NCBI RefSeq assembly: GCF_001983105.1
Contig: NZ_MOMC01000009.1
Location: 120,569-129,888 of the forward strand
Direction of reading: 5' to 3'
DNA from: Pseudofrankia asymbiotica
Lineage (GTDB): Bacteria; Actinomycetota; Actinomycetes; Frankiales; Frankiaceae
Length of the DNA stretch: 9,320 nucleotides
Within the stretch, counting starts at the first letter, position 1. The number at the start of each line of letters is the position of its first letter. Positions 1-6,416 of the stretch are shown here, piece by piece. A program made the translations under genes and the position numbers. A model generated the notes under the pieces. It ran no database searches. It saw nothing but the letters and a program-made list of their open reading frames with translations, and was not told the DNA's origin.

Positions 1-51
1 GGCGCCGGGAGGTCGAGTGTCGAGAAGTCGCATGCTGAGGGGATACGGACG

Positions 52-1233
52 ATGAGCCTGCCCACCTGGTCCGAGCAGCTGAAGGCGCTCGACGGCGTCG
101 CCGACAACCTGATCGCCCAGTGGCGGCCGGGCGGCGCGTCCGAGGCCGAGACGCAGGACATGAACAAGCTCGCGCTGTCGATCCTGGCCGGCGGCTACCT
201 GTGCCGGGTCTACACCGACGCGCGCCGTCCCGTGTTCATGCCGCTCTGGAACTACGCGTTCAACCAGGGCGGCCCCGACCCCGACTACGTCTACTCGACG
301 GCCGAGATCGACGTCGACGGCGTGTACGAGATCTCCGGCTACCGCGGCACGACGCGGTTCGTCGAGATCACGCAGCAGAGCTTCGACATCATGAGCCCGG
401 CCGACATGAGCGGGGGACCGGTACCGGCCACCCACGACCTCGACGAGCTCCGGTTCGGCGGCGACGGCTCCTTCCGCGTCCTGCTCAGCGTGCGGCGCCC
501 GGAAGGCCACACCGGCGACTGGTGGCGCCTCGAGCCGACCACACGCCGCCTGCTCATGCGGAAGTGCTCGTGCGACTGGATCCGGGAGGACGACGCCCGG
601 GTGGCGATCAACCGGCTGGACGACGGGGGAGCGGACATGTCCCCGGCGGAGACCGCCCGGCGTTTCTCGGACCTGGCGGCCTGGGTCGAGGGCATGATCG
701 CCTTCGACATGAAGCTGGTGCGGTACTACCGCGAGCACCACGGCATCAACACGCTGCTGCGCTCGAAGAAGATCGACGAGATGGGCGGCCTGCCGAAGCA
801 GGTCTACTACGACGGCATCCACGAGATCACCGACGACGAGGCCCTGATCATCGAGACCGAGGTGCCCAGGCGGAGCCGCTACTGGCAGGCGCTCGTCGCC
901 GACGACCGCTTCTGCACCGTCGACTGGGTGAACCGGCAGTCCAGCCTCAACGACGCGCAGGCCCGCCTCGACGGCGACGGGAAGTTCCGTGCCGTCATCT
1001 CGCGGCTCGACCCGGGTGTGCCGAACTGGCTCGACAAGGCGGACTATCCCTGGGGGGTCATCCAGCTGCGCTGGAACCGCGCCAGCGACCATCCCGACCC
1101 CACCGTCAGGAAGGTGCCGTTCGCCGAGATACGTGAGCACCTGCCCGCCGACACACCCCAGGTCACCCCGGCCGAACGCGCGGCACAACTGCGCGCCCGC
1201 CGGGAGGGTGCCCAGCTCCGCCGGATCTGGTGA
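52..1233 (+). CDS. DUF1214 domain-containing protein
   Basis: 393 aa, function unknown. ATG at 52 is preceded by GAGGGGA at 37-43, eight bases away, which sets the start. The N-terminal half (about residues 1-190) is the region that precedes DUF1214 in long actinobacterial members: a YEISGYRGTTRF segment at 92-103, then a DWWRLEPTTRRLLMRK stretch at 156-171. The C-terminal half carries the family hallmarks: RYWQ at 276-279, NRQSSLNDAQA at 294-304, and DGKFRAVISRLDPGVPNWLD at 309-328, followed by LPADTP and a basic arginine-rich tail. I see no signal peptide or membrane segment, so it is probably cytosolic. The next gene starts 35 bp downstream on the same strand, so the two are probably co-transcribed. 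Genes of this family recur near lipid or xenobiotic catabolism genes in actinomycetes, but no reaction is established to my knowledge. Family call is firm from motif recall; function is open. Confidence 0.88.
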   Translation: MSLPTWSEQLKALDGVADNLIAQWRPGGASEAETQDMNKLALSILAGGYLCRVYTDARRPVFMPLWNYAFNQGGPDPDYVYSTAEIDVDGVYEISGYRGTTRFVEITQQSFDIMSPADMSGGPVPATHDLDELRFGGDGSFRVLLSVRRPEGHTGDWWRLEPTTRRLLMRKCSCDWIREDDARVAINRLDDGGADMSPAETARRFSDLAAWVEGMIAFDMKLVRYYREHHGINTLLRSKKIDEMGGLPKQVYYDGIHEITDDEALIIETEVPRRSRYWQALVADDRFCTVDWVNRQSSLNDAQARLDGDGKFRAVISRLDPGVPNWLDKADYPWGVIQLRWNRASDHPDPTVRKVPFAEIREHLPADTPQVTPAERAAQLRARREGAQLRRIW

Positions 1234-1268
1234 CCGGCCCGCCGCCCGAAGAGATCGGAGAAACCGGT

Positions 1269-1934
1269 ATGGAGATCCACGAGGCGCTGTACACGACGAG
1301 AGCGATGCGACGGGTGCGTCCCGACCCGATCCCGGCCGATGCCCAGGCCCGCATTCTCGACGCCGCCATCCGGGCGCCGAGCGGCGGCAACACGCAGGGG
1401 TGGCGTTTCCTCCTCGTCGACGATCCCGCGGTCAAGGGCGAGCTGGGCGTCCTGTACCGGAGAGCGCTGACGAGGCTGTGGGAGACGTTCTACGCGGACC
1501 GCCTCGCCGCCGCCCGGGCCGACCCGGACTCGGCGGAGAGTGCCACGCTGCTGCGGATCCAGCGCTCGTCGGACTGGTTGGCCGACCACTTCGCCGAGGT
1601 GCCGCTCTTCCTCTTCGCGTTCGTGCAGCGGGACCCGACCGGCGGCTCGATCTACCCGGCGGTCTGGAACGCGCAGCTGGCCGCCAGAGCCGAGGGCATC
1701 GGGAGCTCACTGACCAGCGTGCTGGGCGCGTTCGCGAAGGACGAGGTGCTGGAGATCCTGGAGGTCCCGCGCGACGAGGGGTGGATCAACGCCTGCTGCG
1801 TCAGTTTCGGCTACCCGACCGGACGCTGGGGCGTCGCCGCTCGACGACCGGTGCACGAGGTGGCCGCGCGCAACCGCTGGAACGGCCCGCTGGGCTTCGA
1901 GGTGCCGTCGCCCCTCTGGCCGCCGAGCGAGTGA
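1269..1934 (+). CDS. Nitroreductase family protein (FMN-dependent)
   Basis: 221 aa with the nitroreductase fold, predicted to bind FMN and pass hydride from NAD(P)H to a nitro, quinone or enone-type acceptor; the true substrate is unknown. The N-terminal FMN-phosphate motif is TTRAMRR at residues 9-15. A second flavin-contacting loop, APSGGNTQGWRF, lies at 36-47. GIGSS at 133-137 and GYPTGRWG at 181-188 form the C-terminal half of the flavin site. An in-frame GTG at 1230 would add 13 residues and overlap the previous stop, but ATG 1269 has GGAG at 1257-1260 with ideal spacing and gives the family-typical start directly before the TTRAMRR helix, so I use it. The length is normal for the family. 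It follows the DUF1214 gene by 35 bp, suggesting joint expression. No terminator is obvious after it. Confidence 0.9.
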   Translation: MEIHEALYTTRAMRRVRPDPIPADAQARILDAAIRAPSGGNTQGWRFLLVDDPAVKGELGVLYRRALTRLWETFYADRLAAARADPDSAESATLLRIQRSSDWLADHFAEVPLFLFAFVQRDPTGGSIYPAVWNAQLAARAEGIGSSLTSVLGAFAKDEVLEILEVPRDEGWINACCVSFGYPTGRWGVAARRPVHEVAARNRWNGPLGFEVPSPLWPPSE

Positions 1935-2280
1935 CCAGCCGCCTCCACGGAGTTCGTCGCCGATCCGCGCGCCGAGGGTCGGTGTGAGTGATCCTCGCGA
2001 GTGGGACCGGGCGAGCTGGCATGCGGACGCCGTGCCGCATCTCGCCTACGGCGCGGCTACCGCGGCCACGTCGCGCGGTCTCGGTCGCTGGTGAGCTGGA
2101 TCGATCGGGTGAGTGGAATCGATCTGTCGCGACGGGCGGCGTCGGTGTCGTCGGGCCGGGGCAGAGGCTGGACTTGCTGGTTGCCGCCGACCCAGCGGGG
2201 AACCGGACCGTCAGGCAACGGATGTTGGGCGAGGGTCGCCTGTAGAACAGCACCCTCACTTGAAGAATGAGGAGGCAGCT
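1935..2280. other. Gene-poor gap with leader of the DUF5709 gene
   Basis: 346 bases without a convincing gene. A GTG-started frame at 1988-2245 (85 codons) is open and has a loose GAGG upstream at 1974-1977. Its third codon positions are not strongly G/C and I recognise no family, so I leave it uncalled. Two other overlapping frames are open here too, as expected in GC-rich DNA. The stretch holds an imperfect tandem repeat at 2090-2124 and the ribosome binding site of the next gene, GAGGAGG at 2269-2275. A weak -10-like TAGAAC at 2243-2248 has no good -35 partner. Confidence 0.5.
2090..2124. repeat. Imperfect tandem repeat, 17-bp units
   Basis: GGTGAGCTGGATCGATC at 2090-2106 is followed after one base by GGTGAGTGGAATCGATC at 2108-2124. 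The units agree at 14 of 17 positions and repeat with an 18-bp period. They lie about 160 bp upstream of the DUF5709 start. A regulator site is possible, but the ATCGAT cores are common in GC-rich actinobacterial DNA. Confidence 0.5.
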
Positions 2281-2574
2281 ATGACCGAGCCCACGGAGCG
2301 CCTCGAGGACGTCGGGTCGGCTGAGGTTCTCGACGACGTGCCCCTGAGCGCCGAGGAGAGCCTGGACAGCGACGACCTGGGTGACACCGACGCGGGCCGG
2401 GACCCGCTCGACGACAGCTGGGACGCACCCGACTGGCCGAGCGGCGAGACCCGCGCGCGGCCGACCGCGGCCGAGCAGCAGGCCGGAACGTCGCTCGACG
2501 ACCAGCTCGCTCAGGAGATTCCGGATGTCGATCCGTACGCGGACGCGGCGAAGACCGCATCACGGTGGCAGTGA
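2281..2574 (+). CDS. DUF5709 family acidic protein, short form
   Basis: 97 aa, strongly acidic and rich in Asp and Glu, with no membrane segment; probably soluble and partly disordered. Function is unknown. ATG 2281 follows a strong Shine-Dalgarno GAGGAGG at 2269-2275; the frame opens further upstream to 2113 but that part looks non-coding and has no ribosome binding site. The family signature is the C-terminal SLDDQLAQEIPDVDPY at residues 71-86, preceded by a TAAEQQAGT segment, as in DUF5709 proteins. As I remember the family, this block is normally followed by a 40-50 residue tail with an AGRLV..DEG-type motif and an acidic GIDGGAASAEEAA-type end. Here the protein stops 11 residues after the block (ADAAKTASRWQ), and I find no such tail in the other two frames just downstream. 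It may be a natural short form or a C-terminally truncated copy. It stands alone, not in an operon. Confidence 0.75.
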   Translation: MTEPTERLEDVGSAEVLDDVPLSAEESLDSDDLGDTDAGRDPLDDSWDAPDWPSGETRARPTAAEQQAGTSLDDQLAQEIPDVDPYADAAKTASRWQ

Positions 2575-2877
2575 GCCGGGCCTGGAAAGGATCCTGGTCG
2601 GGACGGCGTCATGGACGGACCCGATCTTGATCGACCCTCCGTGACCAGGCGCCCTCGGACCTGTCGCAAGACCAGCAGCGCGGCGAGGAACCCAGCCGGA
2701 AGCGTGGCAATCACACGGGTGAGGGCGCCCAACCCCCCGGCGGAACAGACCAGAGCGACGACTCGACATCACCGACCGGCACGAGGCTCCTGACCCGTCG
2801 AGTAGCTGGTGAGTGTCGACGCGGCGGGTCGGGGAGCGGTCGACAGAGTGACAGGGCGCATCGCGCCGTGCCGCGGG

Positions 2878-2903
2878 GCCGTGGGCGCGGCGAGCGCCAC
2901 GGC
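2878..2903 (-). terminator. Probable terminator of TetR1
   Basis: GCCGTGG at 2878-2884 pairs with CCACGGC at 2897-2903, and after one bulged G, CGC at 2886-2888 pairs with GCG at 2894-2896 around a five-base loop. It lies about 55 bp past the TetR1 stop on the minus strand. It has no T-tract, as is frequent for actinobacterial terminators. It may also end transcripts from the DUF5709 side. Confidence 0.45.
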
Positions 2904-2915
2904 GCGGGTGCGCGA

Positions 2916-2937
2916 AATCTGAGCCTTCGCTCGAACT
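2916..2937. promoter_or_regulatory. Operator-like dyad at the 3' side of TetR1
   Basis: AATCTGA-N8-TCGAACT has the same layout as the dyad in the P450-1 promoter (AGTTTGA-N8-TCAAACT at 3628-3649). The similarity continues to the right: the 20 bases at 2928-2947 match 3640-3659 at 16 positions. It could be a weak second binding site for the TetR or a remnant of a duplicated promoter. Chance is not excluded. Confidence 0.3.
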
Positions 2938-2959
2938 TTCCGAGGCGCGGACACAAGGG

Positions 2960-3556
2960 TCAGAGCCGACGGGTCCGTTGCTGCTCGAGGCGCTCGACGA
3001 GGCGGCTCATGGCGGCGCGGGCTTGTTTGTGCGCGGTCTCGTAGCCGGCGGTCTCGTCGGCGACCAGACCGAGGGCCAGGCCCTGCATCGTGGCGGCGAG
3101 CAGTGCTGGTGGGAACTCGTGCGGGTCGAGGTCGTACTCGGGCAGGATCTTGTCCAGAACCTCCATCTGCATCCGCCGCACCTCCCGCGCGACCTCGCCC
3201 ATCTGCGCCTTCAGCGTCGGTCGATGGTTGGCCGCGGCCAGGAACTCGATGAACAGGGCCGTCCCCCGCGGGTCGGAGGCGAGGTCCCACCAGGCCTGTA
3301 GGGGCCTCGGTGAGGCCAGCGCCGCCGCCATCCACTCGACGTTGCGCTCCGAGCGCCGCCGCAGCAGTGCGACGAAGAGGTCGTCGATGGTCGGAAAGTA
3401 GTAGTGCAGGAGCGGCGACGTCAGGCCGATCCGCTCGGCCACGTTGCGTGAGGTGACGGCCGCATACCCCTCAAGGAGCATGATCTCCTCGGCCGCGTTG
3501 AGGACGCGGGTCACCTTCTCTTCGGTCGCCGCGCGCCGGCGACGGGGCTCGGGCAT
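2960..3556 (-). CDS. TetR/AcrR family transcriptional regulator (TetR1)
   Basis: 198 aa, the usual TetR length. The N-terminal DNA-binding domain has its helix-turn-helix at about residues 35-54 (TSRNVAERIGLTSPLLHYYF), the family's most conserved part; the remainder is the helical ligand-binding and dimerisation domain. ATG on the minus strand at 3556 is preceded by AAGGAAG (3563-3569), a good ribosome binding site. It is divergent from P450-1 with 128 bp between starts, and the gap contains a dyad over the P450 -10, so it most likely represses P450-1 and itself until a hydrophobic ligand binds. It is homologous to TetR2 at 5804-6406: both share EGYxAxTxRxxxExxG...HYYF...DLF...RR and a later xxEFxAxAxxxPxLxxxxxxxAR stretch. 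The ligand cannot be read from the sequence. Confidence 0.93.
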   Translation of the reverse strand: MPEPRRRRAATEEKVTRVLNAAEEIMLLEGYAAVTSRNVAERIGLTSPLLHYYFPTIDDLFVALLRRRSERNVEWMAAALASPRPLQAWWDLASDPRGTALFIEFLAAANHRPTLKAQMGEVAREVRRMQMEVLDKILPEYDLDPHEFPPALLAATMQGLALGLVADETAGYETAHKQARAAMSRLVERLEQQRTRRL

Positions 3557-3606
3557 CCCATCTTCCTTCTGTCAGTCCTCCCATCCTGCCTGAGCGCGGC
3601 ACTCGC

Positions 3607-3636
3607 TTGACAGCATGGTCATGCCAGAGTTTGAAT
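3607..3636 (+). promoter_or_regulatory. Predicted P450-1 promoter
   Basis: A perfect -35, TTGACA at 3607-3612, is followed after 18 bases by TTGAAT at 3631-3636 (4 of 6 matches to TATAAT). The -10 falls inside the left half of the dyad at 3628-3649, the usual layout for repression. The spacer contains the perfect palindrome GCATGGTCATGC at 3613-3624. A weaker divergent promoter for TetR1 may use TTGAGC (complement of 3641-3646) and CATGAC (complement of 3618-3623). Confidence 0.55.
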
Positions 3637-3649
3637 GACCGCTCAAACT
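3628..3649. promoter_or_regulatory. Probable TetR operator
   Basis: AGTTTGA-N8-TCAAACT is a perfect 7-bp inverted repeat, 22 bp in total, in the TetR1/P450-1 intergenic region. Size and placement over the P450-1 -10 fit a TetR dimer site. The right half read on the minus strand, AAGTTTGAGCGG, resembles AAGTTTTGACGG in the TetR2 promoter region. Confidence 0.65.
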
Positions 3650-3684
3650 TAGCGAGCCGCAGCAGTGAGCCGGGAGGTGTCGGA

Positions 3685-4878
3685 GTGAGCAACACGAGTC
3701 CGGTGTACTGGGACCCGTTCGACCGTGAGATCGCGCGCGACCCGTACCCGATCTACCGACGGATGCGAGCCGAGGCACCCCTCTGGTACAACGAACGCCA
3801 CGACTTCTGGGTCCTGAGCCGCTGGGACGACATCAACGGCGGGCTGGTCGACTGGCCCACCTACTCCTCATCCCGGGGCCCGATCCTTGAGGTCATCAAG
3901 GCCAACATCGAGATTCCCCCGGGCACCCTGCTCATGGAGGACCCGCCGATCCACGACATCCACCGGCGCCTGCTCGCTCGGGTGTTCACCCCGCGGCGGG
4001 TGCTGTCGCTGGAGCCCGCGATCCGGGACTACTGCGTCCGTTGTCTGGACCGGCTCGACGGGGCCGACGGATTCGACCTGATGGCCCAGTTCGCCAACGA
4101 GGTGCCGATGCGTGTCATCGGCATGCTGCTCGGCATCCCCGAAGCCGACCAGCTGGCCGTTCGGGAGCGGGCCGACTCCAAGCTGCGCACCGAGCCTGGC
4201 AGGCAGATGAAGGTGTCCGCGGATGCCCTCATGGACACCGACCTGTTCGCCGACTACATCGACTGGCGCGCCGAGCACCCGTCCGACGACCTGATGACCG
4301 AGCTGCTGAACGCCGAGTTCACCGACGAGAACGGCGTCACCCGCACACTGACCCGCCAGGAGATCCTCACCTATGTCACCGTGCTCGCCGGTGCGGGCAA
4401 CGAGACGACCGCGCGCCTCATCGGCTGGCTCGTCGCGCTCCTGGCCCGCTACCCAGACCAACGCGCGGATCTGCTCGCGCACCGGGAATTAGTCCCGAAC
4501 ACCATCGAAGAGACACTGCGCTTCGAGCCGACAGGCCACGCCATCGCCCGCTACGTGGCACGCGACGTCGAGCTGTACGGCCAGAAGGTCCCGGAAGGCA
4601 GCGCGATGATGCTGCTGGTCGCCTCCGCGAACCGCGACGAGCAGCGCTGGGAGAACGGCGAACGCTACGACATCCGCCGCAAGATCGACCAGCACGTCAC
4701 CTTCGGCCTCGGCACCCACTACTGCCTCGGCGCCGCACTTGCCAGGATCGAGGGCCGGATCGCGCTGGAGGAGTTCCTCGACAGGTTCCCGTCGTGGGAC
4801 GTCGACTGGGACAACTCGGCGTTGTCCTCCACGTCCACGATGCGCGGCTGGGAAACTCTTCCCCTCAGCGTCGCCTGA
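3685..4878 (+). CDS. Cytochrome P450 (P450-1)
   Basis: 397 aa, soluble bacterial class I-type monooxygenase, expected to insert oxygen into a hydrophobic substrate using two electrons delivered through ferredoxin. All P450 signatures are intact: the I-helix oxygen-activation motif AGNETT at 237-242, the K-helix ExxR at 276-279 (ETLR), and the heme loop FGLGTHYCLG at 340-349 with Cys347 as axial ligand. GTG 3685 is chosen because GGGAGG at 3672-3677 lies seven bases upstream and the resulting N-terminus (SPVYWDPFDREI) aligns with P450-2; the frame runs open upstream to 3607, but that stretch is the promoter. It is divergent from TetR1 and probably controlled by it. It is clearly a paralogue of P450-2: YWDPF, PYPIYRR, RAEAP, EDPP.HDIHRR, VPMRVIGML.GIPEA, STST.RGWE and others are shared at matching positions. 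No redox partner lies nearby. CYP subfamily and substrate are not assignable by eye. Confidence 0.95.
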   Translation: MSNTSPVYWDPFDREIARDPYPIYRRMRAEAPLWYNERHDFWVLSRWDDINGGLVDWPTYSSSRGPILEVIKANIEIPPGTLLMEDPPIHDIHRRLLARVFTPRRVLSLEPAIRDYCVRCLDRLDGADGFDLMAQFANEVPMRVIGMLLGIPEADQLAVRERADSKLRTEPGRQMKVSADALMDTDLFADYIDWRAEHPSDDLMTELLNAEFTDENGVTRTLTRQEILTYVTVLAGAGNETTARLIGWLVALLARYPDQRADLLAHRELVPNTIEETLRFEPTGHAIARYVARDVELYGQKVPEGSAMMLLVASANRDEQRWENGERYDIRRKIDQHVTFGLGTHYCLGAALARIEGRIALEEFLDRFPSWDVDWDNSALSSTSTMRGWETLPLSVA

Positions 4879-4954
4879 CGTCATGCCGTGCCACTCCGGA
4901 CGTCGGCATCCCCGGCGTGGGACTCCTCACCGGAGCCGAGGCCGGGTAACGGTC

Positions 4955-4994
4955 GGGCCGCGCGGCGCGGCGGTGTGGCCACGCCGCGCGGCCC
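4955..4994. terminator. GC-rich hairpin between convergent genes
   Basis: GGGCCGCGCGGCG at 4955-4967 is perfectly complementary to CGCCGCGCGGCCC at 4982-4994: a 13-bp stem with a 14-base loop. It sits between the stop of P450-1 (+) and the stop of the SDR (-), so it probably terminates both. It has no T-tract on either side, common in high-GC actinobacteria. Confidence 0.75.
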
Positions 4995-5003
4995 CGGTCC
5001 GGG

Positions 5004-5753
5004 TCAGATGTACATGCCGCCGTTGACGCCGATGATCTGGCCGGTGATGTAGGCCGCGTCGTCGGAGACGAGGAACGACACGGCGTTGCCGATGTCGGCG
5101 GGCGTGCCGGCCCGGCCGAGCGGGACCATGGCGCTGACCGCGGTGAGGAACTGCTCCGCGCCGCCGGCCTGCCCTGCCTCGTGGTGGGCCATCGGGGTGT
5201 CGACGATCGTCGGCGGGATCGTGTTGACGGTGATGCGGTGCTCGGCGAGTTCGCGGGCCAGCGCCTTGGTCAGGCCGATCACGCCGCCCTTGCTCGCGAC
5301 GTAGTGCGCCATCGCCGGGGCGCCTGACTGCGCGCTCGACGACGAGATGGTGACGATCCGGCCGTACCTCGCCTCGATCATGTCCGCCACCGCGGCCTGG
5401 ACCGTGTGGAAGACGCCCGTGAGGTTCACCGCGATCATCCGGTCCCAGGCCGCCTGGTCGAGCCGCACGAACGGGACCATGTTCGAGATGCCGGCGTTCG
5501 CGACGACGACGTGGATCGGTCCGAAGGACTCGCGGACGGTCGCGTAGGCGGCCTCGATCGAGGCGCGGTCGGAGACGTCGACGGTGAGCGGCAGGACGGC
5601 GCCGCCGGCCGCGGTGAGCTCCGCGGCGAGCTTCTCGACCTTGTCTCCCTGCCAGTCGAGCATCGCGACCCTGTGGCCGTCTGCCGCCAGCCGCGTGGCG
5701 ATCCCAGAACCGATGCCCTCGGCGGCACCCGTGACGACCGCGACGCGAACCAT
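5004..5753 (-). CDS. SDR family NAD(P)-dependent oxidoreductase
   Basis: 249 aa, classical short-chain dehydrogenase/reductase of the FabG type, expected to interconvert a secondary alcohol and a ketone. The Rossmann motif TGAAEGIG is at 8-15, Asp33 at the end of strand beta-2 (MLDW) predicts NAD(H) rather than NADP(H), NAG is at 86-88, Asn110 is present, Ser138 lies in the SSSS run, and Tyr151/Lys155 form YVASK. The usual post-catalytic PG is PP here (VNTIPPTIVDTPM at 176-188), a variant I recall from some mycobacterial SDRs. The frame extends to a GTG at 5774, but ATG 5753 has AGGGAG six bases upstream and gives the normal short N-terminus, so I prefer it. It is divergent from TetR2-P450-2 with only 50 bp between starts, so it is probably TetR2-controlled. 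It likely oxidises an alcohol made by one of the P450s (inference). Confidence 0.93.
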   Translation of the reverse strand: MVRVAVVTGAAEGIGSGIATRLAADGHRVAMLDWQGDKVEKLAAELTAAGGAVLPLTVDVSDRASIEAAYATVRESFGPIHVVVANAGISNMVPFVRLDQAAWDRMIAVNLTGVFHTVQAAVADMIEARYGRIVTISSSSAQSGAPAMAHYVASKGGVIGLTKALARELAEHRITVNTIPPTIVDTPMAHHEAGQAGGAEQFLTAVSAMVPLGRAGTPADIGNAVSFLVSDDAAYITGQIIGVNGGMYI

Positions 5754-5767
5754 GCGCTGCTCCCTGC

Positions 5768-5804
5768 TAGACACGAAGTTTTGACGGGTGTAAAAATACG
5801 TCTA
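5768..5804 (+). promoter_or_regulatory. Divergent promoter region of SDR and TetR2
   Basis: TAGACA at 5768-5773 (5 of 6 to the -35 consensus), a 17-bp spacer and TAAAAA at 5791-5796 (4 of 6 to -10) place the start of transcription at or next to the TetR2 ATG, implying a leaderless mRNA. The outer edges form an inverted repeat, TAGAC at 5768-5772 and GTCTA at 5800-5804. Within it lies an imperfect dyad TTTTGAC...TGTAAAA (5779-5795) that may be the TetR2 operator; its left side AAGTTTTGACGG resembles a half-site of the P450-1 operator. No clear SDR -10 is visible on the minus strand. Confidence 0.5.
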
Positions 5805-6406
5805 TGGGTGAGTCGGGGCAAGAGGTCCGTCCGCGGGGTTCTCGCGCGCACGAGACGCGTGACCGGATCGTTGACGCCACGCTCCAGCTCCTCGCTCGGG
5901 AGGGGTACGGCGCCATCACGACACGGCGTATCGGCGAGGTCGCCGGCGTGAAGTACCAACTCGTCCACTACTACTTCGCCTCGATGGAGGATCTCTTCAT
6001 CGAGGCGTTCCGGCGCGGCGCCGAGGAGAACCTCGCGCGCCTCGCCGAGATCGCGGACGGCGAAGCCTCGCTACGCAGGTTCTGGAAGATTAATTCCGAC
6101 GCCGGCGCGAGCAAGCTCATGGTCGAGTTCGTGGCCCTGGCCCAGCGGCACCCCGCGTTGCGCCTGGAGATCGCGGCCTACGCGCGGCGGTTCCGCGCCG
6201 CCCAGCTCGCGTTCGCGCGAGCGGCCCTCGCGCGCGAGTCGATCGCGACCGACCAGGTGCCCCCGATGGTCGTGCTCCTGCTCACCACCGGCCTGGCGCA
6301 GCTCGAAGCGCACGACCGACTGATCGGTTTCACCGACGGACATGACGAGACCCGCGGCTGGATTGAGCAATGGCTTGCCGCCAACACCACCCCGGTAAAG
6401 GAATGA
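5804..6406 (+). CDS. TetR/AcrR family transcriptional regulator (TetR2)
   Basis: 200 aa. The DNA-binding domain has its helix-turn-helix at about residues 39-58 (TTRRIGEVAGVKYQLVHYYF), and the helical C-terminal part follows at normal length. There is no Shine-Dalgarno before ATG 5804, but a good -10 ends seven bases upstream, so translation is probably leaderless; no better in-frame start exists before the HTH. P450-2 starts 10 bp after its stop, so the two form an operon, and the SDR is transcribed divergently from the same 50-bp gap. It most likely represses this gap and so controls itself, P450-2 and the SDR. It is homologous to TetR1, with shared EGY.A.T.R, HYYF, DLF and VEF.A.A..HP.L blocks. 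Inducer unknown, plausibly the P450/SDR substrate or product. Confidence 0.93.
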   Translation: MGESGQEVRPRGSRAHETRDRIVDATLQLLAREGYGAITTRRIGEVAGVKYQLVHYYFASMEDLFIEAFRRGAEENLARLAEIADGEASLRRFWKINSDAGASKLMVEFVALAQRHPALRLEIAAYARRFRAAQLAFARAALARESIATDQVPPMVVLLLTTGLAQLEAHDRLIGFTDGHDETRGWIEQWLAANTTPVKE

Positions 6407-6416
6407 GAGACGACGC

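Larger units (their letters stand above)
2575..2959. other. Gene-poor convergent gap with hairpins
   Basis: 385 bases between the ends of the DUF5709 gene (+) and TetR1 (-). Several short frames are open but none has a ribosome binding site or recognisable product. The stretch holds an inverted repeat TGTCGAC-N18-GTCGACA at 2814-2845, a compact hairpin GGCGC-ATC-GCGCC at 2855-2867, the terminator-like hairpin at 2878-2903, and an operator-like dyad at 2916-2937. The segment CGCGCCGTG at 2862-2870 can also pair with CACGGCGCG at 2898-2906, which competes with the terminator stem. Confidence 0.55.

Noticed and set aside
1988..2245. 85-codon GTG-started ORF before the DUF5709 gene
   Set aside because: Weak third-position G/C bias, only a loose Shine-Dalgarno and no recognisable family; other frames are equally open here.
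3607..3684. N-terminal extension of P450-1 from an upstream start
   Set aside because: The extra 26 codons are the TTGACA promoter and dyad; GTG 3685 has a ribosome binding site and matches the P450-2 N-terminus.
3868..4482. Long minus-strand ORFs inside P450-1 (and similar ones inside P450-2, 6951-7451)
   Set aside because: They are antisense shadows of confidently identified P450 coding sequence, caused by high GC third positions.
5754..5774. GTG start at 5774 for the SDR
   Set aside because: No Shine-Dalgarno precedes it; ATG 5753 has AGGGAG six bases upstream and gives the standard SDR N-terminus.
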